DNA of 64,000 nucleotides from an uncultured Desulfovibrio sp. (GCF_910584445.1 NZ_CAJUBO010000003.1:89519-153518); one strand, 5' to 3'; shown: positions 1 through 9,127, numbered from the stretch's first letter. A program made the numbers and translations. The notes: generated by a model from the sequence alone, not told the origin.

Positions 1-743
1 TCCGCGAGGTGGGCTTTTTCAACGTCTGCAACGCGGCCATGGGACAGGCGTTTTTCGCGCTTTCCGTGGGCATCGGCTCCATGACCATCTTTGGCAGCTA
101 CCAGCCGAAAGACCGCTCCCTCACCGGCGAGGCGCTGTGGATCATGGGCCTGGATACCCTGGTGGGCCTGCTGGCCGGTCTCATCATCTTCCCGGCCTGC
201 TTCTCCTTCGGCGTGGCGCCCGGTTCCGGCCCGGGGCTTGTCTTCGTGACGCTGCCCAACATTTTCGACCACATGGAGGGCGGCCGCCTCTGGGGCGCGC
301 TCTTCTTCGTCTTTCTCGCTTTCGCCTCGCTTTCCACGGTCATCGCGGTCTTTGAAAACATCATTTCCTACAGCGTGGATGTCTGGGGCATGCCGCGCCG
401 CCGCGCCACGGTGCTGCACGCCGTGGTCATGTGGCTCCTCTCCCTGCCGTGCGCGCTGGGTTTCAACCTGCTCTCCGGCATCCAGCCTCTGGGCGCGGGC
501 AGCACCATCCTTGATTTCGAGGATTTTCTCGTCAGCAACAACGTCCTGCCCCTGGGCGGCCTGCTCTTCCTGCTCTTCTGCTGCCTGCGGCGCGGCTGGG
601 GCTGGGACAACTTCCTCCATGAGGCGGACCTGGGCCAGGGCATGAAATTCCCCCGCTGCCTCCGCTTCTACCTGACGTGGATATTGCCGTGCCTCATCCT
701 CATCCTCTTCGCGGCCGGCTATGCCGACAGATTTCTGAAGTGA
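1..743 (+). CDS. Neurotransmitter:sodium symporter (NSS) family transporter, 3' part
   Basis: This is the C-terminal part of a sodium-coupled amino-acid symporter of the LeuT/MhsT type in the inner membrane. The frame is open from base 3, so the true start lies outside the window; a GTG at base 9 is only an internal codon. About 246 residues are visible, with roughly six hydrophobic segments. The stretch SLSTVIAVFEN resembles the TM8 region that forms part of the sodium and substrate site in LeuT. The protein ends in a short charged tail. The next gene starts 26 bases downstream on the same strand, so the two are probably co-transcribed. The family is clear; the amino acid carried cannot be read from this fragment. 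Confidence 0.85.
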   Translation, partial: REVGFFNVCNAAMGQAFFALSVGIGSMTIFGSYQPKDRSLTGEALWIMGLDTLVGLLAGLIIFPACFSFGVAPGSGPGLVFVTLPNIFDHMEGGRLWGALFFVFLAFASLSTVIAVFENIISYSVDVWGMPRRRATVLHAVVMWLLSLPCALGFNLLSGIQPLGAGSTILDFEDFLVSNNVLPLGGLLFLLFCCLRRGWGWDNFLHEADLGQGMKFPRCLRFYLTWILPCLILILFAAGYADRFLK

Positions 744-769
744 CCCGGAACTCAACCAAGGAGACAATC

Positions 770-1711
770 ATGCGTATCGTCCTGCTGGAAAACCTCGGCT
801 GTTCCCCCGAACTCGTGGAAGAAAACGCCGCAAGGCTGCGCGCCCTGGGGCACGAGTTCACGGCCTGCCAGCGGACAACGGACATGGCGCGGCTCAAGGC
901 CGAGACAGGGGATGCCGATGTCCTCATGCTCGCCAACATGCCTCTGCCCGCCGAAGTCCTGGCCCAGGCCCCGGACGTGAAGTTCATCGACGTGGCCTTC
1001 ACGGGCGTGGACCATATCCCGGTCGCGGACGCGCGCTCGCGCGGCATCGCCATTTCCAATGCCTCGGGCTATGCCGACGAATCCGTGGCCGAGCTGTGCG
1101 TGAGCTTCATGATCCAGTTGCTGCGTCACCTGCCCGAAGCGGAGCGGCGCTGCCGCGAAGGGGGCACCAAGGCGGGACTGGGCGCCAATCTGCTCCAGGG
1201 CAAGACCGTGGGCCTGGTGGGCGCCGGCGCCATCGGCAAGCGCCTGGCCGCGCTCTGCAAGGCGTTCGGCTGCACGGTGCTGGCGCACAACCGCCGCCCC
1301 GTGAGCGACCCGGCCATCGACGAGAGCGTGAGCCTGGACGAACTGCTGCGGCGCGCGGACATCGTCTCCCTCCACTGCCCGCTCACGCCCGAGACCAGGG
1401 GCATGATCGGCGCGCCCGAACTGGCGAAGATGAAGAAGAGCGCCTTCCTCATCAATACCGCGCGCGGCCCGGTGGTGGACAATGCGGCCCTGGCCGCCGC
1501 GCTGGACGCGGGCGACATCGCGGGCGCGGCCTGCGACGTGTTCGACATGGAGCCGCCGCTTCCGGCCGACTATCCGCTCCTGCGCTGCAAGAACGCCATC
1601 GTCACGCCGCATCTCGCCTTCTACTCGCAGGAATCGCTGGAAGAACGCGCGAAGATCGCCTTCGCCAATCTCTTCGCGTGGCTGGAGGGCAGGCAGATCA
1701 ACAAGATCTAG
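770..1711 (+). CDS. D-2-hydroxyacid dehydrogenase, NAD(P)-dependent
   Basis: A 313-residue cytoplasmic enzyme that would interconvert a 2-oxoacid and its D-2-hydroxyacid using NAD(P). The Rossmann motif G-A-G-A-I-G lies at residues 151-156. The catalytic Arg232 (in NTARGPVVD), Glu261 (in DVFDMEPP) and His281 (in TPHLAFYS) are all present. The TPH-x-AFYS context resembles the CtBP/phosphoglycerate-dehydrogenase-like branch more than glyoxylate reductase. The ATG at 770 follows AAGGAGACAATC, a good ribosome site; an in-frame upstream start at 677 would lie inside the preceding gene. Placement just behind an amino-acid symporter suggests work on a transamination product of the imported amino acid, which is inference. 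The substrate is unknown. Confidence 0.9.
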   Translation: MRIVLLENLGCSPELVEENAARLRALGHEFTACQRTTDMARLKAETGDADVLMLANMPLPAEVLAQAPDVKFIDVAFTGVDHIPVADARSRGIAISNASGYADESVAELCVSFMIQLLRHLPEAERRCREGGTKAGLGANLLQGKTVGLVGAGAIGKRLAALCKAFGCTVLAHNRRPVSDPAIDESVSLDELLRRADIVSLHCPLTPETRGMIGAPELAKMKKSAFLINTARGPVVDNAALAAALDAGDIAGAACDVFDMEPPLPADYPLLRCKNAIVTPHLAFYSQESLEERAKIAFANLFAWLEGRQINKI

Positions 1712-1752
1712 CAGCCACGTCCGCACGGAGACACCGATTTCCAGATCCCGCG

Positions 1753-1779
1753 CAGGGCCGGGTCCCCTTCCCGGCCCTG
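1753..1779 (+). terminator. GC-rich hairpin after the hydroxyacid dehydrogenase
   Basis: A perfect 10-bp stem (CAGGGCCGGG with its complement) and a 7-base loop lie between the dehydrogenase stop and the beta-lactamase start. There is no T-run after it, so it may be a weak terminator, an attenuator or an mRNA-processing hairpin. Confidence 0.4.
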
Positions 1780-1818
1780 TCGCTGAACATCGTCCCCCAT
1801 CATATGGAGAGAACCTCC

Positions 1819-2733
1819 ATGCGCCGCATGCTCGCGCTCCTGCTCCTCATGCTTGGCCTGTGGCCGGCCGCGCCCGCCCGGAGCGCCGCCGACCTGCGAC
1901 AGGAGCTGGAGACCTTCGTCGCCGGCAAGCCCGCCGACATCGGCATTGCCGTCATCATCAACAGCGACCGGACGGTCACGGTCAACAACGACCGGCGCTA
2001 CCCGCTCATGAGCGTGTTCAAGTTCCACCAGGCCCTGGCGGTGGCGGACCGCCTGCGGGAGCTGCGCCTTCCGCTGGACACCCGGCTGTGGATCACCGCG
2101 CGCGACCTTGCGCCGGATACCTGGAGTCCCCTGCGCGACGCCCGGCCCGGCGGAAACTTCAGCATCTCCATCGCCGACCTTTTGCGGTACACGTTGCAGC
2201 AGTCGGACAACAACGCCTGCGACATCCTCTTCGAGCGCATCCGCTCCGTGGAGGACACCGAATCCTACATCCACAGCCTGGGCAGCCGCGACTGCGCCAT
2301 CCGCGCCACAGAGGCCGAGATGCATGCCGACCTCGCCAACTGCCGGAAGAACTGGACGACGCCCCTGGCCGCCGCGCGCCTGCTGGAGAGCTTCCTGACG
2401 CGGGACATTCTGCCGCCCGCGTCCCACGCGTTCCTCACGGCCACAATGACCGGCTGCGCCACAGGCAAGGACAGGCTGGCCCGCCCCCTGGCGGGCACAG
2501 GCGCCATCTTCGGCCACAAGACCGGCACCGGCGACAGGGAGGCCGACGGCCGCCTCATCGCCTGCAACGACATGGGATTCGTCCTGCTGCCGGACGGCCG
2601 GCGCTATGTCATCGCCGTGTTCATCAGCGATTCGCGGGCCACGGACGCGGCGACCGCGCGCATGCTGGCCGACATTTCCGCCCTTGTGTACCGCCATGTG
2701 ACGGCCGCCGCCGGGGCGCCCGGGGGGCGCTGA
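1819..2733 (+). CDS. Class A beta-lactamase, subclass A2 (DES/PER/CfxA-like)
   Basis: A 304-residue serine beta-lactamase that hydrolyses beta-lactam antibiotics in the periplasm. The N-terminus is a typical Sec signal peptide (basic MRRM, a leucine-rich core, then cleavage near ARSAA). The catalytic motifs are in order: S-V-F-K (Ser65, Lys68), S-D-N (129-131), a TEAEM omega-loop segment with Glu165, and K-T-G (234-236). The flanking sequence (MSVFKFH, TWSPLRD, SQSDNN-like, NDMG) is close to the PER/CepA/CfxA group; Desulfovibrio desulfuricans is known to carry such a chromosomal enzyme, DES-1. The ATG at 1819 was chosen because GGAGA lies 7 bases upstream; an ATG at 1804 lacks a good site. 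No ampR-like regulator is nearby. Confidence 0.92.
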   Translation: MRRMLALLLLMLGLWPAAPARSAADLRQELETFVAGKPADIGIAVIINSDRTVTVNNDRRYPLMSVFKFHQALAVADRLRELRLPLDTRLWITARDLAPDTWSPLRDARPGGNFSISIADLLRYTLQQSDNNACDILFERIRSVEDTESYIHSLGSRDCAIRATEAEMHADLANCRKNWTTPLAAARLLESFLTRDILPPASHAFLTATMTGCATGKDRLARPLAGTGAIFGHKTGTGDREADGRLIACNDMGFVLLPDGRRYVIAVFISDSRATDAATARMLADISALVYRHVTAAAGAPGGR

Positions 2734-2969
2734 TGCCGGCGCGACATATTCCATAAAAATTTCACAAATCATTTTTCCCTTATTTTTCAATAGATTATAA
2801 AAAAATCCTCCCCGGCGTACCTCATAAAGCCCTGAAAGCCTACTGACAAAACCCTTGCCTCTTGCTATGCTTGGGAAGAAATGCGCTTTCATGCAGTATT
2901 CGCCATTCCGGAATGGTTGTCTGCGCGTCATGGGCATGTGCAAAACGCAGTGATGGAGGTATTGGGAAG
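2734..2969. other. AT-rich spacer upstream of the TauE unit
   Basis: A 236-base spacer, AT-rich at its left half in contrast with its neighbours. It holds the promoter candidate listed at 2843-2871 and no convincing open reading frame. Confidence 0.6.
2843..2871 (+). promoter_or_regulatory. Candidate sigma-70 promoter for the TauE unit
   Basis: CTGACA, a 17-base spacer and TATGCT match the -35/-10 consensus at 5 of 6 and 4 of 6 positions. This would give a 5' leader of about 90 bases before the ATG at 2970. Confidence 0.5.
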
Positions 2970-4235
2970 ATGGGTACAGGCAGGCGTCTCTATGATTTCC
3001 TTCTTGCAAGCAGCGAAGCATATGCAAGATGGGATTTTGAAGTTTCCACATCCATATTGAAAAATCGTAAAAAGCTTCTGATCATTCTCGGACTGGCGAC
3101 ACCTATTTTTCTATGTTGTCTTGCTGAAGCGTATACCCAGCATGAAATACTTGGCGGTCACGCGGCCTATGCGCCTGCTTTCTATACCGTTCCCATCTTT
3201 CTGGCGGCCATCGGCGTCGGCGTCGCCGCGGGGCTGATCACCGGTTGTATCGGCGCGGGCGGCGGCTTCATCATCACGCCCGCGCTCATGGCCGTGGGCG
3301 TCAAGGGCATCCTGGCCGTCGGCACGGATCTCTTCCATATTTTCGCCAAGGCCATCATGGGCACCACCATCCACAAGAAGCTCGGCAACGTTTCCGTGCG
3401 CCTGGCGACGTTCTTCCTGGTCGGTTCCATTGTGGGCACCTTTATCGGCGGCGCCATCAACAAGGGCCTGTACGACGCCAATCCGCTGCTTTCCGAGCTG
3501 TTCATCAGCTCGGTCTATGCGCTGCTGCTCGGCTTTCTCGGCTTTTATGCGCTTGCGGACTTTCTGCGCTCCGTCCGCCCCGAGGTCCGGCAGAACACCG
3601 CCGCGGAGGAGAACAAGAACGACCTGAGCGGCCTCGCCCGGCGCGTCCAGAACATCGCGCTGCCGCCCATGATCCCCTTCGACAGGCGCGTCATTCCGGG
3701 GGGACGGCGTATCTCCGCATGGATCGTCGCCAGCGGCGGCGTCCTGGTCGGCTTTCTCGCGGCCATCATGGGCGTGGGCGGCGGCTTCGTCACCTTCCCC
3801 ATGTTCGTCTATGTGTTCGGCGTCTCGTCCATGACCACCGTGGGCACGGACATCTTCCAGATCATCTTCACGGCGGGTTTCGCGGCCATCGGCCAGTACG
3901 CGGTGTATGGCTACGTCTTCTACACCCTCGCCATCGGCATGCTGCTCGGCTCCCTGCTGGGCATCCAGATTGGCGCCCTGACGACCACGGTGGTCAAGGG
4001 AAACCACATCCGCGGTTTTTACGCGGTCTCCATCATCGCGGGCTTCATCAACAGGGCCGCCACCCTGCCCAAGAAGCTGGTGGAGCTTGAAGCCCTGAAC
4101 CTGTCGGACTGGCTCGTGAACGGCATCGAGACCGTGGGCAATATCGTGTTCTGGGGCGTGGTGGCGTTTTTCGGCCTCTGGGTCTGCAGCAAGTTCTTCC
4201 TGAACATGGGCAAACTGCGGAGGCACGCATGCTAG
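2970..4235 (+). CDS. TauE/SafE family sulfite/organosulfur anion exporter, long form
   Basis: A 421-residue inner-membrane permease of the TauE/SafE family, whose members export sulfite, sulfoacetate or related anions. It shows the two internally repeated halves typical of the family, each opening with a glycine-rich helix (GCIGAGGGFIITPALM in the first, MGVGGGFVTFPMFV in the second), separated by a hydrophilic loop around residues 195-235. The long N-terminal part (about 35 polar residues before the first helix) is the form I associate with sulfate reducers. The ATG at 2970 has GGAGG 10 bases upstream; an earlier in-frame start at 2862 would fall within the promoter -10 region and was rejected. 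It overlaps the next gene by 7 bases, so translational coupling is likely. Confidence 0.85.
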   Translation: MGTGRRLYDFLLASSEAYARWDFEVSTSILKNRKKLLIILGLATPIFLCCLAEAYTQHEILGGHAAYAPAFYTVPIFLAAIGVGVAAGLITGCIGAGGGFIITPALMAVGVKGILAVGTDLFHIFAKAIMGTTIHKKLGNVSVRLATFFLVGSIVGTFIGGAINKGLYDANPLLSELFISSVYALLLGFLGFYALADFLRSVRPEVRQNTAAEENKNDLSGLARRVQNIALPPMIPFDRRVIPGGRRISAWIVASGGVLVGFLAAIMGVGGGFVTFPMFVYVFGVSSMTTVGTDIFQIIFTAGFAAIGQYAVYGYVFYTLAIGMLLGSLLGIQIGALTTTVVKGNHIRGFYAVSIIAGFINRAATLPKKLVELEALNLSDWLVNGIETVGNIVFWGVVAFFGLWVCSKFFLNMGKLRRHAC

Positions 4236-4990
4236 GCATCATCAGGGACAAATCGCACTTTCTCAAAGGGTCCTGCCTGATCGGCACGTTTTTCGTCCTC
4301 TTCTACTTCATGCTCTCGCCGCTGTTCCCGGGCGAGGATGGCAGACACCTCACCGGACTGGAGTACGCGGACGAGATCTTCAATGAACTTTCCAAGGGTT
4401 CCTCCTATTTCATCCCCTCCGTGCGCGAAGAGATCGGGCCGCTGGCGGGCAAGGAGGCCCAGCTCAAGGTGTCGCTGCAAAAGCCCGACCTGGCGCCGCT
4501 GGCGAAACGCCTGCTGGAGCATGCCGGAGTCACCCGCGCGGAAAGCCAGGGCGCGACCATCACCTTCCAGGGCGATCTTGGCGCCATCCTGCTCCAGGCC
4601 ACGGAGGACGCGGACCTGCTCTACCACAACAACGGGCAGGCCGTGAGCGACAAATATGCGGGCGCCGCCCCGCTCCAGGTGGCCTCGGCCTGGTGGTATC
4701 TGCTTGAGCCGTGCGTCCAGGAACTGCAAAAACAGCGGCGTGTGGCGGACGCGAAGATCGTTGACCGGGTCGTGACCCGCGCCATCGAACCGGGAAACAA
4801 CTTCTACGGCATCCTGCCCGCCAGGATGTCCGAGCATGTGGCGCTCGTCTGCGCGCTGCTCGGCTTTTATGTGCTCTATACGCTCTGGTACGGCTTCGGC
4901 ATCTATGAGCTTTTTGAAGGCGTGGGCCTGATCACGGCCTCCCAGCACGGGAAGGAGGACCCCAAGGCGGAAGCGGAGAGCGCGAAATAG
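4229..4990 (+). CDS. Conserved membrane-anchored protein paired with TauE
   Basis: A 253-residue protein of unknown function. It has one hydrophobic helix near the N-terminus (about residues 17-36), a soluble middle domain of roughly 160 residues rich in charged positions, and a second helix near residues 203-223, then a short acidic/lysine-rich tail. This topology would place the middle domain outside the cytoplasm. The start codon lies inside the stop region of the TauE gene (ATGCTAG) behind a GGAGG site, so the two are translated together and probably act together, for example as an accessory subunit of the exporter. That role is inference from position only. Confidence 0.7.
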   Translation: MLGIIRDKSHFLKGSCLIGTFFVLFYFMLSPLFPGEDGRHLTGLEYADEIFNELSKGSSYFIPSVREEIGPLAGKEAQLKVSLQKPDLAPLAKRLLEHAGVTRAESQGATITFQGDLGAILLQATEDADLLYHNNGQAVSDKYAGAAPLQVASAWWYLLEPCVQELQKQRRVADAKIVDRVVTRAIEPGNNFYGILPARMSEHVALVCALLGFYVLYTLWYGFGIYELFEGVGLITASQHGKEDPKAEAESAK

Positions 4991-5023
4991 CGCGCGCAGC
5001 CCGCCGCACAGGGAAGATCCCAG

Positions 5024-5059
5024 CACGAAAAAGGCCGCCCGCGGGCGGCCTTTTTCGTG
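5024..5059. terminator. Bidirectional Rho-independent terminator
   Basis: A perfect 36-base palindrome: an A-run, a GC-rich core GGCCGCCCGCGGGCGGCC, then a T-run. It sits between the convergent TauE unit and the decarboxylase gene and should stop transcription from both sides. Confidence 0.92.
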
Positions 5060-5105
5060 TCGGCCATGCCCTGCGCCGGAGCGCACGGCACGGCGTTTCT
5101 CTCCA

Positions 5106-7409
5106 TTATTGCTTGATGACGCTGACGATATAGTTGCCGTCCACCACTTCCACGCCATGGTTGTCGTGCCCGAAACCGGGGAACTTGCGGTCAAAGGCTT
5201 CCAGCGCCTTGAGATAGCCGAGCACCGGGCCATCGGCGGGTCCCGCGTTCTCGCCGGGCATGAGCAGCGGGATGCCCGGAGGATAGGGCACGACGCCGGT
5301 CGCCAGGACACGGTTGGCGCAGCCCTCCAGGCCGACGCGCTCGATCTCGCCGCGCACGAGCAGCTCGTACGCCCTGGAAGGCGTCATGACCGCTTCCGGC
5401 AGGAGGGAGAAGGCTTCGGAGAGGAATTGCGTGGTCCGCAGTTCCTTCATGGCCGCAAACATTTCCGTGCACAGGTCCTTGAGTCCCATGCCGGCGTAGC
5501 GCGCGCCATTGGCTTCGACCACGGCGGGCAGCACCTCTTCCAGCGGGGCGTTGGCGTCATAGTCTTCCTTGAAGCGCAGCAGGGAATTGATGAGCGTGCC
5601 CCACTTGCCCTTGGTGATGCCGATGGAGAAGAGGAAGAGGATGGTGAAGTCCTGCGTCTTTTCCACCACGATGCCGTCCGCATCCAGATAGGCCGTCAGC
5701 ACGGAGGCGGGAATGCCCCAGGACTCCAGCTCGCCCTTGCGGTCCATGCCGGGGGTGGTGACCGTCACCTTGATGGGGTCGAGCATGCAGTAGTTGGCCT
5801 CAAGCTCGCCGAACCCGTGCCAGGACTCGCCGGGCCGCAACACCCAGCAGCGCGGGTCGGTTGCCAGATAGTCCTCGTCCGCCTGCCAGAACGGCACCGT
5901 CGTGCCGTCGGGCAGGGTGGCGGTATCCGGCTGCCAGGCATTGACGAACCACTCGCCCTTTTCGCCCATTTCCGCATGGATGCGCCCGAGCAGGCGCCGG
6001 AAGGCCACGGCTTCGTGGATGGACTCGTCGGTGAGGATCTTGCCGCCCGGCCCGGCCATCATGCCCGCGCTCACGTCGTTGGAGGCGATGATGGCGTAGT
6101 TGGGCGAGGTGGAGGCGTGCATCATGTAGCTCTCATTGAACCGGTGCGCGCTGATGGGCCTGCGCCCCTCGCGCACATGGATCATGGACGCCTGCGACAG
6201 CGCGGCCAGCAGCTTGTGCGTGGACTGGGTGGCAAAGACCGTGGGTTTGTCCGGCCCGTGCTCCTTGGGGTCGCCATGCATGGCGAAGCGCTTTTCATAG
6301 ATGGGATTGAAGCGGGCATAGCCGTACCAGGCCTCATCGAAATGGAGGCGGTCCACGCTCTGGCCCAGCAGTTCCTCCACGCGCTCCACGTTGTAGCACA
6401 GCCCGTCATAGGTGGAGTTGGTCACCGTGGCATGCACCGGGGACGGGTCCGTGGCCTCTTTGGCAAGCGGATTCTCCCGCACCGAACGGGCAATGGCTTC
6501 CTTGGTCATCCGTTCCGGCGGGATGGGACCGATGATGCCGTAATAGTTGCGCGTGGTGAGCATGTAGGTGGGGATGGCCCCGGACATGGTGATGGCGTGC
6601 TCGATGGACTTGTGGGCGTTGCGGTCGCACAGGGCGATCTGGCCGCGCGCCACCGAGGCCATCATGATCACCCGGTTGGACATGGACGAGCCGTTGGTCA
6701 CGCAAAAGGTGTAGTCCGAACCGAAGACCTTGGCCGCGAACTTCTCCCCCTCCCCGATGGGTCCGGAATGGTCCAGCAGGGAGCCAAGCTCGCCCACGGA
6801 AATGGAAAGGTCGGAGCGGAACAGGTTTTCGCCGAAAAAGTCGAAATACGCCCGGCCCACCGTTGACTTGAGAAAGGCCGTGCCGCCGGTGTGCCCCGGC
6901 GTGTGCCACGAATACTCGTGCGTCATGGAGAATTTCGCCAGCGCCTCGAACATGGGCGGCAGGAGATGGCCGCGGTAGCGCCGCAGGGCCGCCAGCACGC
7001 GCCCGGCGATGAAATCCGCCGTGTCTTCAAACAGCCAGATGAAGTCGTCCGTGTCCGCCAGGATGTCCAGCGGTATCTGGGCCGCGCTTTCCCGGTTGGT
7101 GAAGAGAAAGAGCGGCATGTTCGCGTTGCGGGCGCGCAGGCCCTTGACCACCTCCATGGCCGGATGGTGGTTGACGGCGTCCTCCATGTCCCAGTCCAGC
7201 AGGAGCGCCTGGATCTGCGGGTCGGAAGCCAGGATGAGGCTGCCGTCGCGGGCGGTGTCCGCCGTGACCACTGCCACGTCCTTCTCTTCGAGCTGGTCGC
7301 GGAGCTTGCGCACGAGGCGCCCCGCCACGCAGTCCTTGTTGCATTCGCCGTGGACGAGCAGGACCTTCATGCCCAGTTGGGCCGGATTCTGATCAGTGGA
7401 GAGGATCAT
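5106..7409 (-). CDS. adiA: Biodegradative arginine decarboxylase (AdiA-like)
   Basis: A 767-residue PLP enzyme of the large Orn/Lys/Arg decarboxylase class (fold type I), close in length to E. coli AdiA. Residues 1-130 form the flavodoxin-like wing domain seen in inducible decarboxylases. The PLP-binding lysine is in S-T-H-K at about residue 399, and HTPGHTGG near residue 190 and HFDEAWYGY are family signatures. It would convert arginine to agmatine, consuming a cytoplasmic proton. The start is set by the ATGA overlap with the antiporter stop codon; an open frame runs further upstream but lies inside that gene. Substrate assignment as arginine rests mainly on the adjacent AdiC-like antiporter; lysine or ornithine is less likely. 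Confidence 0.85.
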   Translation of the reverse strand: MILSTDQNPAQLGMKVLLVHGECNKDCVAGRLVRKLRDQLEEKDVAVVTADTARDGSLILASDPQIQALLLDWDMEDAVNHHPAMEVVKGLRARNANMPLFLFTNRESAAQIPLDILADTDDFIWLFEDTADFIAGRVLAALRRYRGHLLPPMFEALAKFSMTHEYSWHTPGHTGGTAFLKSTVGRAYFDFFGENLFRSDLSISVGELGSLLDHSGPIGEGEKFAAKVFGSDYTFCVTNGSSMSNRVIMMASVARGQIALCDRNAHKSIEHAITMSGAIPTYMLTTRNYYGIIGPIPPERMTKEAIARSVRENPLAKEATDPSPVHATVTNSTYDGLCYNVERVEELLGQSVDRLHFDEAWYGYARFNPIYEKRFAMHGDPKEHGPDKPTVFATQSTHKLLAALSQASMIHVREGRRPISAHRFNESYMMHASTSPNYAIIASNDVSAGMMAGPGGKILTDESIHEAVAFRRLLGRIHAEMGEKGEWFVNAWQPDTATLPDGTTVPFWQADEDYLATDPRCWVLRPGESWHGFGELEANYCMLDPIKVTVTTPGMDRKGELESWGIPASVLTAYLDADGIVVEKTQDFTILFLFSIGITKGKWGTLINSLLRFKEDYDANAPLEEVLPAVVEANGARYAGMGLKDLCTEMFAAMKELRTTQFLSEAFSLLPEAVMTPSRAYELLVRGEIERVGLEGCANRVLATGVVPYPPGIPLLMPGENAGPADGPVLGYLKALEAFDRKFPGFGHDNHGVEVVDGNYIVSVIKQ

Positions 7410-9127
7410 AAGCACTCCTTGGGGTTGCCGGAAGGGGAAATCCCGGAAAAGCCGGAAACAGGGGCAATGCCGCCGGAGGTGGCGGCGTCCGCGCGGGAAA
7501 CGGCGGCATGCGCGGGGGACTCCACGTCGCACCGGGCGGCCGCGGGCCTTGTGCCGGAAAGGGCGCCGGAAAGCGCCGGGGGAAGGGACTCGGGCGCGAT
7601 GGCCGCCGGCGGAGCCTGCGGCGCGGGCGCGCTCTCCTCCATCAGGTGGCGCGGCAACGGCGCCCGCCGCTTCTGCGGCGAATGCCGGTCTTCCACCGTG
7701 AGCCAGAAGGTGACCGCCAGGACGGCGATGGTCACGACCAGGGTCAGCCAACGGATCCACTGCGGGGAAACGCCGCCGGTATGCACATGCCCCTCCTCGA
7801 TCTCACGCTTGCGGGTGATGGCCGCCGAATAGAGCACGATGGTGGCGATGACGAAAATGAGCGACCAGCGCGTCTGCGAGCCGTCCGAGCCGATCAGGGC
7901 CGTCATGCAGTACACCGCGCCCACAAAGCCCACGATGATATAGAGCAGATACTGGTTTGGCGGCAGCACCTTGTAGCCCAGCACCTTGACGGCGATGCAG
8001 GAGTAGATATAGGGCAGCAGCGTAAGGATGACGGCGATGGACGCCAGCTTGCCGAACTGCTGGCTGGCGCCGGGGGAGATGGTGCCCAGCACCATGAGGC
8101 TCATGATCAGGGCCACGATGAAAAGCCCGGCGGCCGGCACCTGCTTCCTGTTGACACGGGAAAAAACGTTGCCGAAAAGGCCGTCATCGGCCGCCGCCTT
8201 GGCGCTCTGGCCCACCAGCAGCGTCCAGCCCGCCAGCGAGCCGAGGCAGCCCAGGGCCGCGCACAGGGCCACGGCATTGGCCGCCGTGTCGCCCAGAGCG
8301 ATGCGCGCCGCGTCGGCAAAGGGCGCGGACGAGGCCACCAGTGCCTTGTTGGGGATCATGCCCATGATCACCGAGGAACTCAGGATATAGCAGATGCCCG
8401 CCAGGATGACGCCGCTGATGGTGGCAATGGGCACGTTGCGGCGCGGGTTCCTCACCACGGCCGCCGAAACCGAGGCGCTCTCCACGCCGATGAAGGCCCA
8501 GAGGGTGAAGTTGAGCGTGCCGCCGATGGCCGAAACATCGCTCTGCCCCGTGACGTTCCAGCCCGCGCTGAAAAGTTCGGGCCTGAACCAGAACCAGCCG
8601 AGCACCGCCGTGGCGATGATGGGGATGAGCGCCATGATGGTGGTGAAGGACTGGATGCGCCCCACGAGCCGCGGGCCGAGCATATTGGCCCAGGCAAAGA
8701 GCCAGATCACAAAGAGCTGGGCAAACGCCGCCACATACGGGTTCTTGAGCGCGGGCACGAAATGCGTGAGATAGCCGATGCCCGCCACGGCCAGGCCCAC
8801 GTTGCCGATGACATTGGCTACCCAGTAGACCATGTTGGTCTGGTAGCCCATATAGTCGCCAAAGGCCTTGCGCGTGTAGGCGTAGGGTCCGCCCGCCGCC
8901 GGGTCGATATTGGCGAGTTTTGCGAAGGTCAGGGCCAGCGCCACGGCGCCCACGCTCGTCAAAAGCCAGCCGATGAGCGAAATGCTCCCGTAGGCCGCGA
9001 GGTTGGCGGGCAGCATGAAGACGCCGGAACCCATCATGTTGCCGGCCACCATGAACGTGGCGGCAACAACGCCGATCTTGTTGCTGTCGCCGCTCTGGGC
9101 GACATCATGCGCAGCGTCCTGTGCCAT
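7406..9127 (-). CDS. adiC: AdiC-like arginine:agmatine antiporter with long C-terminal tail
   Basis: A 573-residue APC-superfamily antiporter of the inner membrane with about 12 helices. It follows E. coli AdiC closely: GNMMGSGVFMLPANLA in TM1, GWFWFRPELFSAGWNV, FIGVESASV in TM6 and LAGWTLLVGQSAKAAADDGLF in TM8, where the Trp matches AdiC Trp293 that gates substrate. It would swap external arginine for internal agmatine and so drive acid resistance together with the decarboxylase, whose start overlaps this stop by 4 bases (ATGA). AdiC is about 445 residues; here a further tail of roughly 90 residues, rich in Pro, Ala and Ser, follows the last helix. That tail is not part of the known fold. 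Confidence 0.85.
   Translation of the reverse strand: MAQDAAHDVAQSGDSNKIGVVAATFMVAGNMMGSGVFMLPANLAAYGSISLIGWLLTSVGAVALALTFAKLANIDPAAGGPYAYTRKAFGDYMGYQTNMVYWVANVIGNVGLAVAGIGYLTHFVPALKNPYVAAFAQLFVIWLFAWANMLGPRLVGRIQSFTTIMALIPIIATAVLGWFWFRPELFSAGWNVTGQSDVSAIGGTLNFTLWAFIGVESASVSAAVVRNPRRNVPIATISGVILAGICYILSSSVIMGMIPNKALVASSAPFADAARIALGDTAANAVALCAALGCLGSLAGWTLLVGQSAKAAADDGLFGNVFSRVNRKQVPAAGLFIVALIMSLMVLGTISPGASQQFGKLASIAVILTLLPYIYSCIAVKVLGYKVLPPNQYLLYIIVGFVGAVYCMTALIGSDGSQTRWSLIFVIATIVLYSAAITRKREIEEGHVHTGGVSPQWIRWLTLVVTIAVLAVTFWLTVEDRHSPQKRRAPLPRHLMEESAPAPQAPPAAIAPESLPPALSGALSGTRPAAARCDVESPAHAAVSRADAATSGGIAPVSGFSGISPSGNPKECL

Noticed and set aside
7410..7760. N-terminal extension of the arginine decarboxylase
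   Set aside because: The extra 117 residues are Arg/Pro/Gly-rich, lie inside adiC, and the ATG at 7409 has the expected overlap with the adiC stop.
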